From Clostridium tetanomorphum (GTDB lineage: Bacteria; Bacillota; Clostridia; Clostridiales; Clostridiaceae), in contig NZ_JAGGKA010000011.1 of NCBI RefSeq assembly GCF_017873215.1, forward strand, positions 86,497 to 150,496: 64,000 nt of DNA, read 5' to 3'. Below, piece after piece: positions 45,012 to 54,334 of the stretch. The notes below the pieces were generated by a model, which saw nothing but the letters and a program-made list of their open reading frames with translations, was not told the DNA's origin and did not search any database. The position numbers and the translations under genes were made by a program. Positions within the stretch are counted from its first letter, which is position 1; the number at the start of each line of letters is the position of its first letter.

Positions 45012-45040
45012 TTTACAAAAAAATATATATATGCTAAAAT
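45012..45040 (+). promoter_or_regulatory. feoA promoter
   Basis: TTTACA (45012-45017), 17-base spacer, TAAAAT (45035-45040), with a TG one base upstream (extended -10). No Fur box is evident here. Confidence 0.65.
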
Positions 45041-45084
45041 TATTATTAATAAATTATAGTTATTTTTAGAAAGGAGTTTTTGTT

Positions 45085-45306
45085 ATGCCTCTCTCTTTTG
45101 TAAATATAGGTGATGAAGTTATAGTAAAGTATTTAAATTGTGATAACAAAACAAAGGGAAGGTTAGAATCTATGGGAATTACTTCAGGTACAAGCATTTT
45201 AATAATATCAAATAATATGGATGGAGGTTTTATTGTAAATGTTAGAGGTTCAAGGTTAATACTTGGACGTTCTATAACCTCAAAAATAATTGTAGATGTA
45301 TTATAA
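45085..45306 (+). CDS. feoA: FeoA-domain protein
   Basis: A 73-residue SH3-like FeoA protein: VNIGDEVIV, RLESMGITSGTSI, GSRLILGRSITSKIIV. FeoA supports the ferrous iron channel FeoB, but no feoB gene follows. The gene overlaps the convergent HD-GYP gene by six bases, leaving no room for a longer operon. It could act on an FeoB encoded elsewhere or serve a regulatory role. Confidence 0.88.
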   Translation: MPLSFVNIGDEVIVKYLNCDNKTKGRLESMGITSGTSILIISNNMDGGFIVNVRGSRLILGRSITSKIIVDVL

Positions 45307-45936
45307 ATATAATATATTTTTTTTATAGGAATTTTCTAAAAAACTTATCCAATTTATGTTACTTTCAATAAAACAATCCACGATTAAAGGGTCATACATA
45401 ATGCCTTTATTTATAAGTATTTCATGTTTGCATTTTTCAAAACTTAATGGATTTCTATAAGGTCTTTTTGACATCATGGCATCTATAGAATCACATACTG
45501 CTATTATACGGGAGCCCAATGGTATTTGTTTTTCTTTAATTTTATGGGGATATCCATTTCCGTCCCATCTTTCATGGTGATGAAGCACAATTTGGCTTAT
45601 GGGTTTTAATTTATTAGATTTACTTAAAATATCAAAACCTATTTGTGGATGCATTTTTATATGCTCCCATTCATGAGGAAATAACTTTCCTTTTTTATTA
45701 AGTATATTATCAGGTATTCCTATTTTACCAATGTCATGCAGATGAGCAGCAATATGTATAAATTTTAGTTCTAATCCCTTTATTCCCAAAGCTTTAGCTA
45801 AGGCAAAGCTCATATCAGCGACTCTTTCCGAATGTCCTCTAGTGTAGAAATCTTTTGCCTCTAATGCAGTTACCAAGCTTTCTATAATATCATGGTAGAG
45901 TTCTTCTTCTTTTAGACAAAAAATATGTTTAATCAT
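45301..45936 (-). CDS. HD-GYP domain phosphodiesterase
   Basis: A 211-residue protein that is nearly only an HD-GYP domain: HSERVADMSFALAKAL, AAHLHDIGKIGIPDNIL, and HHERWDGNGYPH (GYP motif). Members hydrolyse cyclic di-GMP or related dinucleotides with an iron-containing metal centre. No sensor domain is present. AAGGAGAT lies just upstream on the minus strand. A Fur-box-like sequence overlaps its promoter, linking it to iron supply. Confidence 0.88.
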   Translation of the reverse strand: MIKHIFCLKEEELYHDIIESLVTALEAKDFYTRGHSERVADMSFALAKALGIKGLELKFIHIAAHLHDIGKIGIPDNILNKKGKLFPHEWEHIKMHPQIGFDILSKSNKLKPISQIVLHHHERWDGNGYPHKIKEKQIPLGSRIIAVCDSIDAMMSKRPYRNPLSFEKCKHEILINKGIMYDPLIVDCFIESNINWISFLENSYKKNILYL

Positions 45937-45967
45937 TTATAAAATATCTCCTTACAGTATTAATAGT

Positions 45968-46013
45968 ATTGATTATCATTATCAATTATAATATAGTACT
46001 CTCATTCTGTAAA
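45968..46013 (-). promoter_or_regulatory. Fur-box promoter of the HD-GYP gene
   Basis: On the minus strand, TTTACA (46013-46008), a 17-base spacer and TATAAT (45990-45985) form a promoter. It is followed by ATTGATAATGATAATCAAT (45986-45968), which contains the Fur consensus core GATAATGATAATCA. Fur binding would block transcription initiation. The rest of the intergenic space to 46229 is AT-rich. Confidence 0.75.
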
Positions 46014-46229
46014 TATATTTTACCATAAATTTCAAGTTATATTAATAAAATTAGGTTAGTTTGGTTAAAAGTATGAAATTGAATATAAAATTTTAGTTGA
46101 GAAAATTTTATATTAATGAATATAAAATTGTAGAAAAATGTATTGAATGTTTGGTATATATGGATATATAATAAATATTGTTACCAAATGAAGGATATTA
46201 TTAAGTAAATAATTTACTTTAAGAAAGGA

Positions 46230-47939
46230 ATGATTATTATTATAAAAAGTATGAAAACGAAAATCATATTACCTATGCTAAGTATTATTATTATTTTCAT
46301 TGCTACAGTAGGTATTCAAATTAATTCATTAAATATGAATTTAATTAAGGTGAAAAAAATGAATGAAAAAGCTTTTAAAACCTTATCTAAATCTGAGGAA
46401 TTAAAGCTAAATGTTGTACAAGTACAGCAATGGTTAACGGATATTAGTGCTACTAGAGGAGCAAAAGGTTTTGATGATGGATTTGATGAAGCTGAAAAAT
46501 ATGCACAATATATTAAATCAAATTTTAAGGAATTAATATCTATAAATCCTGAGTATAAAGATGAAGTAGAAAGAATGGAGGCAGCTTTTACTCCTTATTA
46601 TGATATTGGAAAGAAAATGGCTAAGGCATATATTGAAGGTGGTCCTAATAAAGGTAATATAATGATGGAAGAATTTGATGGAAAGGCTGAAGCTATAAAT
46701 AAGCAGGTGGATGATTTTAAAAGCAATTCTTATAAATATATTGAAACTTCTATTAAGGAAATAGAGAAGTCTATATTTAATACAGTAGTTTTATTAGTAA
46801 TTTCAATTGGCGTAGGAGTTATAGTATTAATTATTGCACTAAGATATATATTAAAAGGAGTTATAAAGCCAATAAATAATGTGTTAATTAAATTAAAAGA
46901 TATGTCTAATAATGAAGGTGATTTAACTCAATATATTGATGTTAATAGCAATGATGAAATAGGAGAACTTGCTAAAAATATAAATGAAGTACAAGATTCT
47001 TTTAGAAATATTATAGCTACTATTATAGATGAGTCATCTAATGTAGAGAATATAGTAAATACAACTAATGAAAATATAAATATGTTAACATCACAAATTG
47101 AAAATACATCTGCTGCTACTGAAGAAATTGCATCAGGTATGGATGAAGCAGCTGTGGCAACAGAAGAAATGAATGGAAAAGCTATAGAAATTGAAAATGC
47201 TATTAATTTAATAGCTGAAAAAGCTCATAATGGAGCTAATATTGTAGAGGAAATAAGTAAGCGAGCTGAAAATTTAAAACAAAATGCAAAGAATTCTCAA
47301 AATGCTACAAATGAAATAAGAATAAACATGGAAAAAGAATTGAGGATGGCTATAGAAAAATCAAAAGCAGTAGACCAAATTAATTTATTAACAGAATCTA
47401 TTTTTCAAATTACATCTCAAACCAATCTTTTGGCATTAAATGCAGCAATTGAAGCATCAAGGGCAGGAGAATCTGGAAAAGGATTTGCAGTAGTAGCAGA
47501 TGAAATTAGAAAGCTGGCAGAGAATTCAAAACACACAATAAGCCAAATAAAAGAAGTTACAGAGGGAGTAATAGAATCTGTAAATAATTTATCTCGAAGT
47601 TCTGAAAAGGTTTTAGAATTTATTGATGAAAATGTTATTAAAGATTATGAAACTTTAATTCATACAGGAGATCAGTACTATAAAGATGCAGATTTTATGG
47701 ATAATTTTGTGTCAGATTTAAAAGATACATTAGAAAAAATAACCTATACAGTGCATGATATTACAAAATCCATTAATGAAGTCAGTATATGGAGTAATGA
47801 GGCAGCAAATGGAACAGAAAATATTGCAAATATAACAACAGAAGTTGTTGAAAGAGCAAATAATGTAGTAAAACTTATAGGCTCTGTAAAAGAAGGAACG
47901 AAAAAACTTTCTCAAATGGTATGTAAATTTAAAGTATAG
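46230..47939 (+). CDS. Methyl-accepting chemotaxis protein 2
   Basis: About 569 residues. TM1 lies near residues 13-30, an extracellular helical bundle (four-helix type) to about 185, TM2 near 188-212, HAMP ([14 protein letters not shown]), then the signalling domain with hairpin tip [19 protein letters not shown] and [15 protein letters not shown]. It is not next to other chemotaxis genes. The start is uncertain: the ATG at 46230 directly abuts AAAGGA, and ATG 46251 (MKTKIILPM) or an ATT codon between them may be used. Confidence 0.88.
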   Translation: MIIIIKSMKTKIILPMLSIIIIFIATVGIQINSLNMNLIKVKKMNEKAFKTLSKSEELKLNVVQVQQWLTDISATRGAKGFDDGFDEAEKYAQYIKSNFKELISINPEYKDEVERMEAAFTPYYDIGKKMAKAYIEGGPNKGNIMMEEFDGKAEAINKQVDDFKSNSYKYIETSIKEIEKSIFNTVVLLVISIGVGVIVLIIALRYILKGVIKPINNVLIKLKDMSNNEGDLTQYIDVNSNDEIGELAKNINEVQDSFRNIIATIIDESSNVENIVNTTNENINMLTSQIENTSAATEEIASGMDEAAVATEEMNGKAIEIENAINLIAEKAHNGANIVEEISKRAENLKQNAKNSQNATNEIRINMEKELRMAIEKSKAVDQINLLTESIFQITSQTNLLALNAAIEASRAGESGKGFAVVADEIRKLAENSKHTISQIKEVTEGVIESVNNLSRSSEKVLEFIDENVIKDYETLIHTGDQYYKDADFMDNFVSDLKDTLEKITYTVHDITKSINEVSIWSNEAANGTENIANITTEVVERANNVVKLIGSVKEGTKKLSQMVCKFKV

Positions 47940-47961
47940 TGCATAAAAAAGTAAACAATAT

Positions 47962-48008
47962 AAGCTATGAAATTAAGGTGTAAGACTTATATTTCATAGC
48001 TTTTTTAT
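47962..48008. terminator. Bidirectional terminator
   Basis: AAGCTATGAAAT (47962-47973) is the exact complement of ATTTCATAGCTT (47991-48002), with T run on one side and A run on the other. It serves the convergent MCP and G5/3D genes. Confidence 0.88.
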
Positions 48009-49034
48009 TTATTTTACAATATATACATTTACATACTTTAGACCCCAATTACAAGCTTCTTTATAAGTATCAAAGAAAACATCTACAAAATTTCCTTTTA
48101 CCCCAGTACCCTCATCAGCAGCTATAGCATAGCCATAACCTTCAATATAAAGTTTTGTACCTAAAGGAATAACCCTTGGATCAACTGCTACAGTACTGTA
48201 ACCATTTGGATTTCTTACAGCTTTTCTTCCAGAGGCAGTATAAGTAGAACCTACCCCATTAACTGCCCAATAGGCAGTAGCCTTCGCTCTAATAACATTG
48301 GAATTAGCAAAGGAAGCAGTTCCTCTTGAGGCATACATAGGAGTTAAGGTACCCTGTGCTATTATCTTATCTTTAGGTTTTTTTACAACCACTTCTTTAA
48401 TAACTTTTCTAGATACTTCTTTGCCATTTTCATAAACTACATTTGTAGTAATCTGCTTTTCTCCAGTAGAGCCCTGTTGTAAAACTTTTTTTCGAGATTT
48501 TAATAAATCATTGTCATTTTTAACAATTGTATTAAAAGCAATAGGAGCAGAGCTTGAAATAGTTTTTGTAGCTACTCTTATTATTTTAACATCCATTCCT
48601 TTTGATAATTTTGTTTCAAGGCTAGGACTAATTTTATCTTCAGCTTTTAAAACTATTTTTTCTGCATCTAACAATGAACGAACATCTTGCTCAGCAGATT
48701 TTATACTAAGTTCTTTGTTATCTGCAAAAAGTTTAACATCTACTGCTTTTCTTATGTTTATAGTATCATTTTTACTTAAATTCGTTTTTAAATCTTTATC
48801 GATTTTATCTTTTAAACCTAGTTCTATATGTTCCTTTTTTAAAGCCTCACCAACAGTTTTTTGGTAAGTAACAATTTTTTTCTCTTTTCCGTCTATAATT
48901 ACTGTAATAGTCTTTCGTGCTGAATATACAAAGATGATTAATAGAAGAATTATTGAAGCAAGTACAAGTTGAGATGCAGACCTTTTTACTTTGTTCTTCA
49001 TAAAAATTTCTTTAAAGTTAACTATAATTCTCAT
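48009..49034 (-). CDS. G5/3D-domain cell-wall protein (YabE-like)
   Basis: About 341 residues with an N-terminal membrane anchor (about 25-42), two ubiquitin-like DUF348 repeats (TITVIIDGKEKKIVTY and INIRKAVDVKLFADNK), a G5 domain (EKQITTNVVYENGKEVSR) and a C-terminal 3D domain with Asp residues in STVAVDPRVIPLGTKLY, AADEG and VDVFF. 3D domains are lytic transglycosylase-like and, in YabE/Rpf relatives, remodel peptidoglycan. The ATG at 49034 touches GGAG; an internal ATG (49001, MKNKVKRS) is the alternative start. Confidence 0.88.
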   Translation of the reverse strand: MRIIVNFKEIFMKNKVKRSASQLVLASIILLLIIFVYSARKTITVIIDGKEKKIVTYQKTVGEALKKEHIELGLKDKIDKDLKTNLSKNDTINIRKAVDVKLFADNKELSIKSAEQDVRSLLDAEKIVLKAEDKISPSLETKLSKGMDVKIIRVATKTISSSAPIAFNTIVKNDNDLLKSRKKVLQQGSTGEKQITTNVVYENGKEVSRKVIKEVVVKKPKDKIIAQGTLTPMYASRGTASFANSNVIRAKATAYWAVNGVGSTYTASGRKAVRNPNGYSTVAVDPRVIPLGTKLYIEGYGYAIAADEGTGVKGNFVDVFFDTYKEACNWGLKYVNVYIVK

Positions 49035-49156
49035 CTCCTTTTTTTATAGTTATATGGTAAAGAATACATTGAAATTTGATTTTTGTCAAATCTGAATTAC
49101 ATATAATATAATATTGTGGTATAATTTTCATAAAATAAATAAACGGGGTGGAAGCT

Positions 49157-50137
49157 ATGAACAAAAAAATCAAAATAGGAATTGTAGGATATGGTAATCT
49201 TGGAAAAGGGGTAGAAAAAGCTATAAAACATAACCTTGATATGGAGTTAGAAGCTATTTTTACAAGAAGAGAATTAAAGGATGTAGATGAAGGAAATTCT
49301 AAATTAGTACATATATCAAAGCTAGAAATGTACAAAGGGGTAATTGATGTTATGATCTTATGTGGAGGTTCTGCTACGGATTTAGTAGAACAAGGGCCTA
49401 TGGTAGCATCACAGTTTAATACTGTAGATAGCTTTGATACTCATGCAAGAATACCTGAGTATTTTGAAATAGTAAATAGTGTTGCAAAACAGGTTGGAAC
49501 TGTAAGTCTTATATCTACAGGTTGGGATCCAGGTTTGTTTTCTTTAAATCGTCTTTTAGGAGAAGTAGTATTGCCACAAGGAGTGGATTATACTTTTTGG
49601 GGAAAAGGTGTAAGCCAAGGACACTCAGATGCAGTAAGAAGAATAGAAGGAGTTAAAAATGCTGTACAGTATACAATACCACTAGAAGAAGCTTTAGACA
49701 GAGTAAGAAGTGGACAAAATCCAAAATTAACTGTTAGAGAAAAACATGAAAGAGTTTGCTATGTAGTTCCTTGTGAAGGAGCAGATTTAAATAAAATAGA
49801 ATGCACTATAAAAAATATGCCAAATTATTTTTCAGACTATAATACAACAGTTCATTTTATTTCTGAAGAAGAATTTAAAAAAGAGCATACAAAAATGTCT
49901 CATGGTGGATTTGTTATAAGAACAGCTACTACTGGAGATGGGAATAAAGAAAGAATGGAATTTAGTTTAAGTTTAGATAGTAATCCTGAATTTACATCAA
50001 GTGTATTGGTAGCTTATGCTAGGGGAGTTTATAATTTATCAAAAGAAGGAAAGTATGGGGCAGTAACAGTCTTTGATGTTCCTTTTGCATATTTATCACC
50101 TAAATCACCTGAAGAATTAAGAAAAGAATTACTTTAA
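49157..50137 (+). CDS. ddh: meso-diaminopimelate dehydrogenase
   Basis: About 326 residues. NADPH site GIVGYGNLGKGVE at the N-terminus, then STGWDPGLFSLNR and WGKGVSQGHSDAVRR, all characteristic of Ddh. It makes meso-DAP directly from tetrahydrodipicolinate for lysine and peptidoglycan synthesis. GTG 49148 overlaps the GGGGTGG site, so ATG 49157 is the start. Confidence 0.92.
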   Translation: MNKKIKIGIVGYGNLGKGVEKAIKHNLDMELEAIFTRRELKDVDEGNSKLVHISKLEMYKGVIDVMILCGGSATDLVEQGPMVASQFNTVDSFDTHARIPEYFEIVNSVAKQVGTVSLISTGWDPGLFSLNRLLGEVVLPQGVDYTFWGKGVSQGHSDAVRRIEGVKNAVQYTIPLEEALDRVRSGQNPKLTVREKHERVCYVVPCEGADLNKIECTIKNMPNYFSDYNTTVHFISEEEFKKEHTKMSHGGFVIRTATTGDGNKERMEFSLSLDSNPEFTSSVLVAYARGVYNLSKEGKYGAVTVFDVPFAYLSPKSPEELRKELL

Positions 50138-50166
50138 TTTATTTTTAAGTTTCGTCAATTCCAGGA

Positions 50167-50252
50167 CGGTTAGTAAATATTATGTATGTGTTTTAAATAA
50201 AATAATTGGGGACAGTTAACAAGTATTAAAAATTGTTAACTGTCCCTAATTT
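50167..50252 (+). repeat. Hairpin-bearing repeat, copy 1
   Basis: Contains GGGACAGTTAACAA (50209-50222) and its exact complement (50233-50246) around a 10-base loop, preceded by about 40 bases similar to copy 2 (GGTTAGTAAATATTATG and AAATAAAAT). A terminator role for ddh is possible, but the shared flanks show it is a repeat. Confidence 0.75.
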
Positions 50253-50418
50253 TGTTTTCAATATTCATCAATTATTTCCAAATTTTAGTGTTTATTTTGC
50301 AACCTAACTTACTTAAATGTATAATTATATATGAATATTGATGTAGTACCTTTATCAAAAGGCTTTGAAACTTCACAGATTGAAGACTAATAAGTATTGA
50401 TATGGAGGCGAATCAATT

Positions 50419-51192
50419 ATGGAGGTTTCAGTAAACATATTGGATTTTGATCAAGTGTATCAAATGCAAACATATTTTAAGGAAGCTCATTATGAGTGGA
50501 TCAAGCTTTCAGATATCAGAAATACGAATAGATATTGCGAATCGAAAGCCTTAGCATCTATTGCTAAGAGATTGAAAAAACGAAAATATAGAGGAATAAC
50601 ATTTATAGGAAGTGGCAACTATCATTATGTTACATATTTACTTATGAAAGATGTAAAAGCTCCCTTCACTTTAATTCTATTTGACCATCATACAGATATG
50701 AAGGATGCTCCTTGTGAATCTTTAGTAACTTGTGGATCTTGGGTATCGAAATCTTTAGAGAGATTGCCGATGCTTAAAAAGGTTATTATCATAGGCACTA
50801 GGGAGGATTTGTTAGAATCTATACCATCATACCTAAATGAGAAAGTTCTAATATTATCAAAAGAACAAATGGGACAAGCAAGCATAAAAGAATATATAAA
50901 ATCATCAATTTCTACTTATAATGTCTATATTAGCATTGATAAAGATGTTCTTGGAAAATCAGAAGCAGTAACAAATTGGGACCAAGGAAATATGAAGCTT
51001 ATGCAGTTGCTTAATTTGATAAAATATATTGCTAAAAATAAGCGTATTTGTGGTATAGATGTTTGTGGAGAATATCCATATAGCCCAGTGTTGAACTGTT
51101 ATCCTGAAAGTTTGGAAGCAGTACGAAAGAATAATAGAGCTAATTTAACAATATTAAATACAATTAATAAGTTGGAGAAAAAAATAAGTTAG
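50419..51192 (+). CDS. Arginase/agmatinase-family protein
   Basis: A 257-residue ureohydrolase-fold protein. Manganese ligand motifs are visible: GSGNYHYVT, FDHHTDM (the DHHTD bridge) and SIDKDVL (the SxDxD element). Enzymes of this fold hydrolyse guanidino or formimino groups. It is shorter than typical arginase (about 300) and the final Asp/Glu ligand region diverges, so substrate is unclear. It is flanked on both sides by copies of a hairpin repeat, which could indicate insertion as a unit. GGAGGCG upstream sets the start. Confidence 0.78.
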   Translation: MEVSVNILDFDQVYQMQTYFKEAHYEWIKLSDIRNTNRYCESKALASIAKRLKKRKYRGITFIGSGNYHYVTYLLMKDVKAPFTLILFDHHTDMKDAPCESLVTCGSWVSKSLERLPMLKKVIIIGTREDLLESIPSYLNEKVLILSKEQMGQASIKEYIKSSISTYNVYISIDKDVLGKSEAVTNWDQGNMKLMQLLNLIKYIAKNKRICGIDVCGEYPYSPVLNCYPESLEAVRKNNRANLTILNTINKLEKKIS

Positions 51193-51295
51193 TAATTATA
51201 GAAATTTAAAGGGAGATTATGGCATGGATCTTAGGATTTTTAAAATAGAAACTTTTATACTAGAAGAATATAATTTTAGTAATTTTTTAGGGAAA

Positions 51296-51384
51296 GGTTA
51301 ATAAATATTATGTTATTGTGTATTTTGAATAAAATGATTAGGGACAGCTAACAAGTATTAAAAGTTGTTAACTGTCTCAACTTT
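51296..51384 (+). repeat. Hairpin-bearing repeat, copy 2
   Basis: GGGACAGCTAACAA (51341-51354) pairs with TTGTTAACTGTCTC (51365-51378), with the same loop GTATTAAAAG-type and the same upstream flank GGTTAATAAATATTATG as copy 1. A shorter third match, GGGACAGTTAACAA, occurs at 53259-53272. Confidence 0.75.
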
Positions 51385-51387
51385 AAA

Positions 51388-52422
51388 CTACATTTTAACT
51401 ATATTAAAGTAATCTGTAAGCTTTGGAAAATGTATTTTGACCTTTGTGTATTCACCATATGAGGATTCTATACTTATATGATGACCTAGTTTTTTTGCTA
51501 GTTCCTTTGCTAAATACAATCCCATACCTGTAGATTTGTATAGTTCTCTACCATTATGTCCTGTAAATCCTCTATGAAAAACTCTATCTATATCTTCTGA
51601 TTTAATTCCTATGACGTTATCTTCTATTATAAGAATTTTTTCTTTACTAAGTTTTTCACCACTGATTTTTATTGTTCCATTTTCACCAGTGTATTTTAAT
51701 GAATTACTTAATATCTGATCAATTATGAATCCTAACCATTTTATATCTGTAGACACAGTGAAATCTATATTGTTTATTTCTATCTTTATTTTTTTATTTA
51801 TGAATAATTTAGCATGCTTTGTTATATGTGTTTTCACTATTTTTTCCAAGTTATGGTCGCTTATAAAATAATCCTTTGAAAAATCATCTATCTTAGAATA
51901 ATATAATGCTTGTTCAACATAGTTATCTATTTTATCTATTTCTTCTTCAATGCTATTTAAAATTTCTTCTTTAGGTTTACCTAAACTGTTTTCTATAACT
52001 AATCTAGCTACAGATATTGGAGTTTTAATTTCATGTACCCAAGACGTAATAAATTCTGAGTTGTTTCTCTTTTCTTCATGAAGTTTTTCTATTTTTAACT
52101 CCTCATTTATATATATATGTATCAACAGTTTATTATTTAAATATTGTTTAAAGCTCTTAGGTTCAGGAAGGGAATAAATAATATCTTCCTCTCTGTTGTC
52201 TAATATATATTTTATTGTATTATAATACTTTCTATTAAAGAAGTACTCTCCTAAAAGATATATAGTAGTAACGGTACCTGCAACTATATTTATGTATATA
52301 ATATTATAAAAGTTTACCTGAATGGTTCCATCTAAGTAGACTATAGCAGAAATAAATGTCATTAAAACTATATAGAAAATAATGAAATATCTTTTGTCGA
52401 GAAAATATTCTTTTAAGTTCAT
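51388..52422 (-). CDS. BceS-type intramembrane-sensing histidine kinase
   Basis: A 344-residue kinase with two N-terminal transmembrane helices (about 12-28 and 37-55) and almost no extracellular sensor, the hallmark of Bce-type kinases. The phospho-acceptor motif is WVHEIKTPISVARL; the ATPase domain shows LSNSLKYTGENG and GLYLAKELAKKLGH. Such kinases sense antimicrobial peptides through a BceAB transporter, encoded upstream in this window. It overlaps the response regulator gene by four bases. Confidence 0.88.
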   Translation of the reverse strand: MNLKEYFLDKRYFIIFYIVLMTFISAIVYLDGTIQVNFYNIIYINIVAGTVTTIYLLGEYFFNRKYYNTIKYILDNREEDIIYSLPEPKSFKQYLNNKLLIHIYINEELKIEKLHEEKRNNSEFITSWVHEIKTPISVARLVIENSLGKPKEEILNSIEEEIDKIDNYVEQALYYSKIDDFSKDYFISDHNLEKIVKTHITKHAKLFINKKIKIEINNIDFTVSTDIKWLGFIIDQILSNSLKYTGENGTIKISGEKLSKEKILIIEDNVIGIKSEDIDRVFHRGFTGHNGRELYKSTGMGLYLAKELAKKLGHHISIESSYGEYTKVKIHFPKLTDYFNIVKM

Positions 52423-53093
52423 AGTATTATATATCCTTGACCTTTTTTAGTTTGAATAAAATCATTGAGACCTATTTCTGATAGTTTTTTTCGCAGTCTG
52501 TTTATATTAACGGTCAAAGTATTGTCATCCACAAAGCTTTCATCTTTCCAAAGTAATCTCATAATTTTATCTCTGCTTACTACTTCACCATTTTCTTTCA
52601 TAAGGATATAAATAATTTTAAACTCATTTTTTGTAAGCTCTATTTTATGTTCATTATATATTAGGTTACAATCCTTTAAATTAAGTACAACACCATTATT
52701 TTCAATGACATTTGATTCTATATTTGAGTAGGAGTAAGTTCTTCTTAAAAGTGCATTTATTTTAGCCATAAGAACGTCTAATGAAAATGGCTTTTGTATG
52801 AAATCATCTCCGCCCATATTTACTGACATTATAATGTCCATATTGGTATCCCTTGAAGATACAAATATTATAGGAACTTTAGAAACTTCTCTTATTTTAT
52901 TGCACCAATAAAAGCCATCAAAACATGGTAGATTTATATCCATAAGTATTAAGTCAGGTTGATATTTTGCAAAATCACTAAATACTTCATTAAAATCTTC
53001 TACATAAAGTCCTTGAAAATTCCACTTTTTTAAATTTTCTAATATTATATTTCTTATTTTTAGGTCATCTTCTACTATCATTATTTTAAACAT
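52419..53093 (-). CDS. OmpR-family response regulator (BceR-type)
   Basis: A 224-residue regulator. Receiver with Asp9/Asp10, phospho-acceptor Asp52 (LILMDINLPCFDG) and Lys in FIQKPFS; a winged-helix DNA-binding domain follows (DDNTLTVNINRLRKKLSE). It forms a two-component pair with the downstream kinase. A matching BceR-like site occurs before the bceB gene at 57717. A hairpin terminator (53278-53319) separates it from the upstream resistance/redox operon. Confidence 0.9.
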   Translation of the reverse strand: MFKIMIVEDDLKIRNIILENLKKWNFQGLYVEDFNEVFSDFAKYQPDLILMDINLPCFDGFYWCNKIREVSKVPIIFVSSRDTNMDIIMSVNMGGDDFIQKPFSLDVLMAKINALLRRTYSYSNIESNVIENNGVVLNLKDCNLIYNEHKIELTKNEFKIIYILMKENGEVVSRDKIMRLLWKDESFVDDNTLTVNINRLRKKLSEIGLNDFIQTKKGQGYIIL

Positions 53094-53277
53094 AATAACA
53101 CCTTTTTCTAAATTAATTTTATTTTCCTATATTATATACTGACCAACATAGTATTACAAATATACTTTGCTCGTATTTACTCGGGAACGATTAATATATT
53201 TTTAGCACATTATATTAATTTAACCATAAACTTAATGGTGGGTGGTTAATGTAAAGCAGGGACAGTTAACAAAAAAT

Positions 53278-53319
53278 AAAGAACAGTGAAGAATAAAAAA
53301 TTTATATTCACCGTTCTTT
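53278..53319 (-). terminator. Terminator of the Bce/redox operon
   Basis: AAAGAACAGTGAA (53278-53290) pairs with TTCACCGTTCTTT (53307-53319) at 12 of 13 positions. On the minus strand it follows the Fe-S protein gene stop at 53328. Confidence 0.7.
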
Positions 53320-53327
53320 GTATTATA

Positions 53328-54197
53328 TTAAATAGTTTTACTTTTTGATGTTGCTATGGATGCAGTGGTTTTAAAAACTGTTTTTATGGCATTATGAGGG
53401 CATACATCTTTACATTCTCCACAACGTATGCATTCAAGGCTGTTGGGGTGTTTGTAAACTTCTATATTCATTTTACATTTTCTAGAACATTTACCACAGC
53501 TTGTACACATATTTTTGTCTACTTCTAATCTATAAAAACTTATTTGATTAAATAAACTGTATATAGCACCTAGAGGACAAATAAATCTACAAAAAGGTCT
53601 AAATATAATTATAGATAAAATAATTGTAATTATAAGCAGCGTGGTCTTCCATACAAATAAAAATCCTATAGCGGACCTTAGAGAAGTATCTAATAAAGTA
53701 AGAGGAATACCTCCTTCGAGAGTACCAGCAGGGCATATATATTTACAGAATGTTGGATCTCCCATACCGATATCATTTACCCAAAACATAGGAAGTAAAA
53801 TTACAAATACTAAAAGTATTATATATTTTAAATATTTTAATCTATTAAATTTCTTGCTCAATTTAAATTTAGGGGAAGGTATTTTATGTAATAATTCTTG
53901 TATTAATCCAAAAGGGCACAACCATCCGCATACAAATCGTCCCATAGTTATCCCAATAAGAGTTAAAAATCCTACTACATAAAAAGAAAACTTATATTTT
54001 AAATCTCCTATAACTGCCTGCAGAGAACCAATGGGGCAGGAGCCAAGGGCGCCAGGGCAGGAATAACAGTTAAGTCCTGGAACGCATAATCTTTTTGTTT
54101 TACCCCTATAAATATGTCCATCTAAAAAACCCTTAAAATATCCATTGGTACTTATAAGTGTTATTATTTGAACTAATTTTCTTTTTAAATTATCCAA
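53328..54197 (-). CDS. NapH-like membrane Fe-S protein with C-terminal ferredoxin domain
   Basis: A 289-residue protein. Its N-terminal membrane part has several helices and Cys clusters in CVPGLNCYSCPGALGSCP, FVCGWLCPFG and FRPFCRFICPLG. Its C-terminal domain has two [4Fe-4S] sites: CTSCGKCSRKC and CIRCGECKDVCP. It should move electrons across or at the membrane. The start is TTG at 54197, overlapping the preceding 44-residue gene by eight bases. Together with TlpA upstream it forms a thiol-redox module. Confidence 0.85.
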   Translation of the reverse strand: MDNLKRKLVQIITLISTNGYFKGFLDGHIYRGKTKRLCVPGLNCYSCPGALGSCPIGSLQAVIGDLKYKFSFYVVGFLTLIGITMGRFVCGWLCPFGLIQELLHKIPSPKFKLSKKFNRLKYLKYIILLVFVILLPMFWVNDIGMGDPTFCKYICPAGTLEGGIPLTLLDTSLRSAIGFLFVWKTTLLIITIILSIIIFRPFCRFICPLGAIYSLFNQISFYRLEVDKNMCTSCGKCSRKCKMNIEVYKHPNSLECIRCGECKDVCPHNAIKTVFKTTASIATSKSKTI

Positions 54198-54324
54198 TTC
54201 CTATACACTCCAAACAAATATTAATTGCTTTTGTAAGCACAGTATTTACTTCTCCTCTGTACATTCCGAGACCTATAAATGATATACCTATTGTAAATAA
54301 AAATATTCTTATCTTATTTTTCAT
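54190..54324 (-). CDS. Small CXXC membrane peptide (CD1871A-like)
   Basis: A 44-residue frame with its own start at 54324: a basic N-terminus (MKNKIRIF), one hydrophobic segment, and a C-terminal CLECIGIG with the CXXC pair. It matches the small CD1871A-type CXXC family found next to TlpA and NapH-like genes in clostridia. It lies between those two genes here and overlaps the downstream one. It is probably a redox accessory; function unproven. Confidence 0.75.
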   Translation of the reverse strand: MKNKIRIFLFTIGISFIGLGMYRGEVNTVLTKAINICLECIGIG

Positions 54325-54334
54325 AAGATTACAC

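Noticed and set aside
53259..53272. Third full copy of the hairpin repeat
   Set aside because: Only the left arm GGGACAGTTAACAA is present; the right arm and flank are missing.
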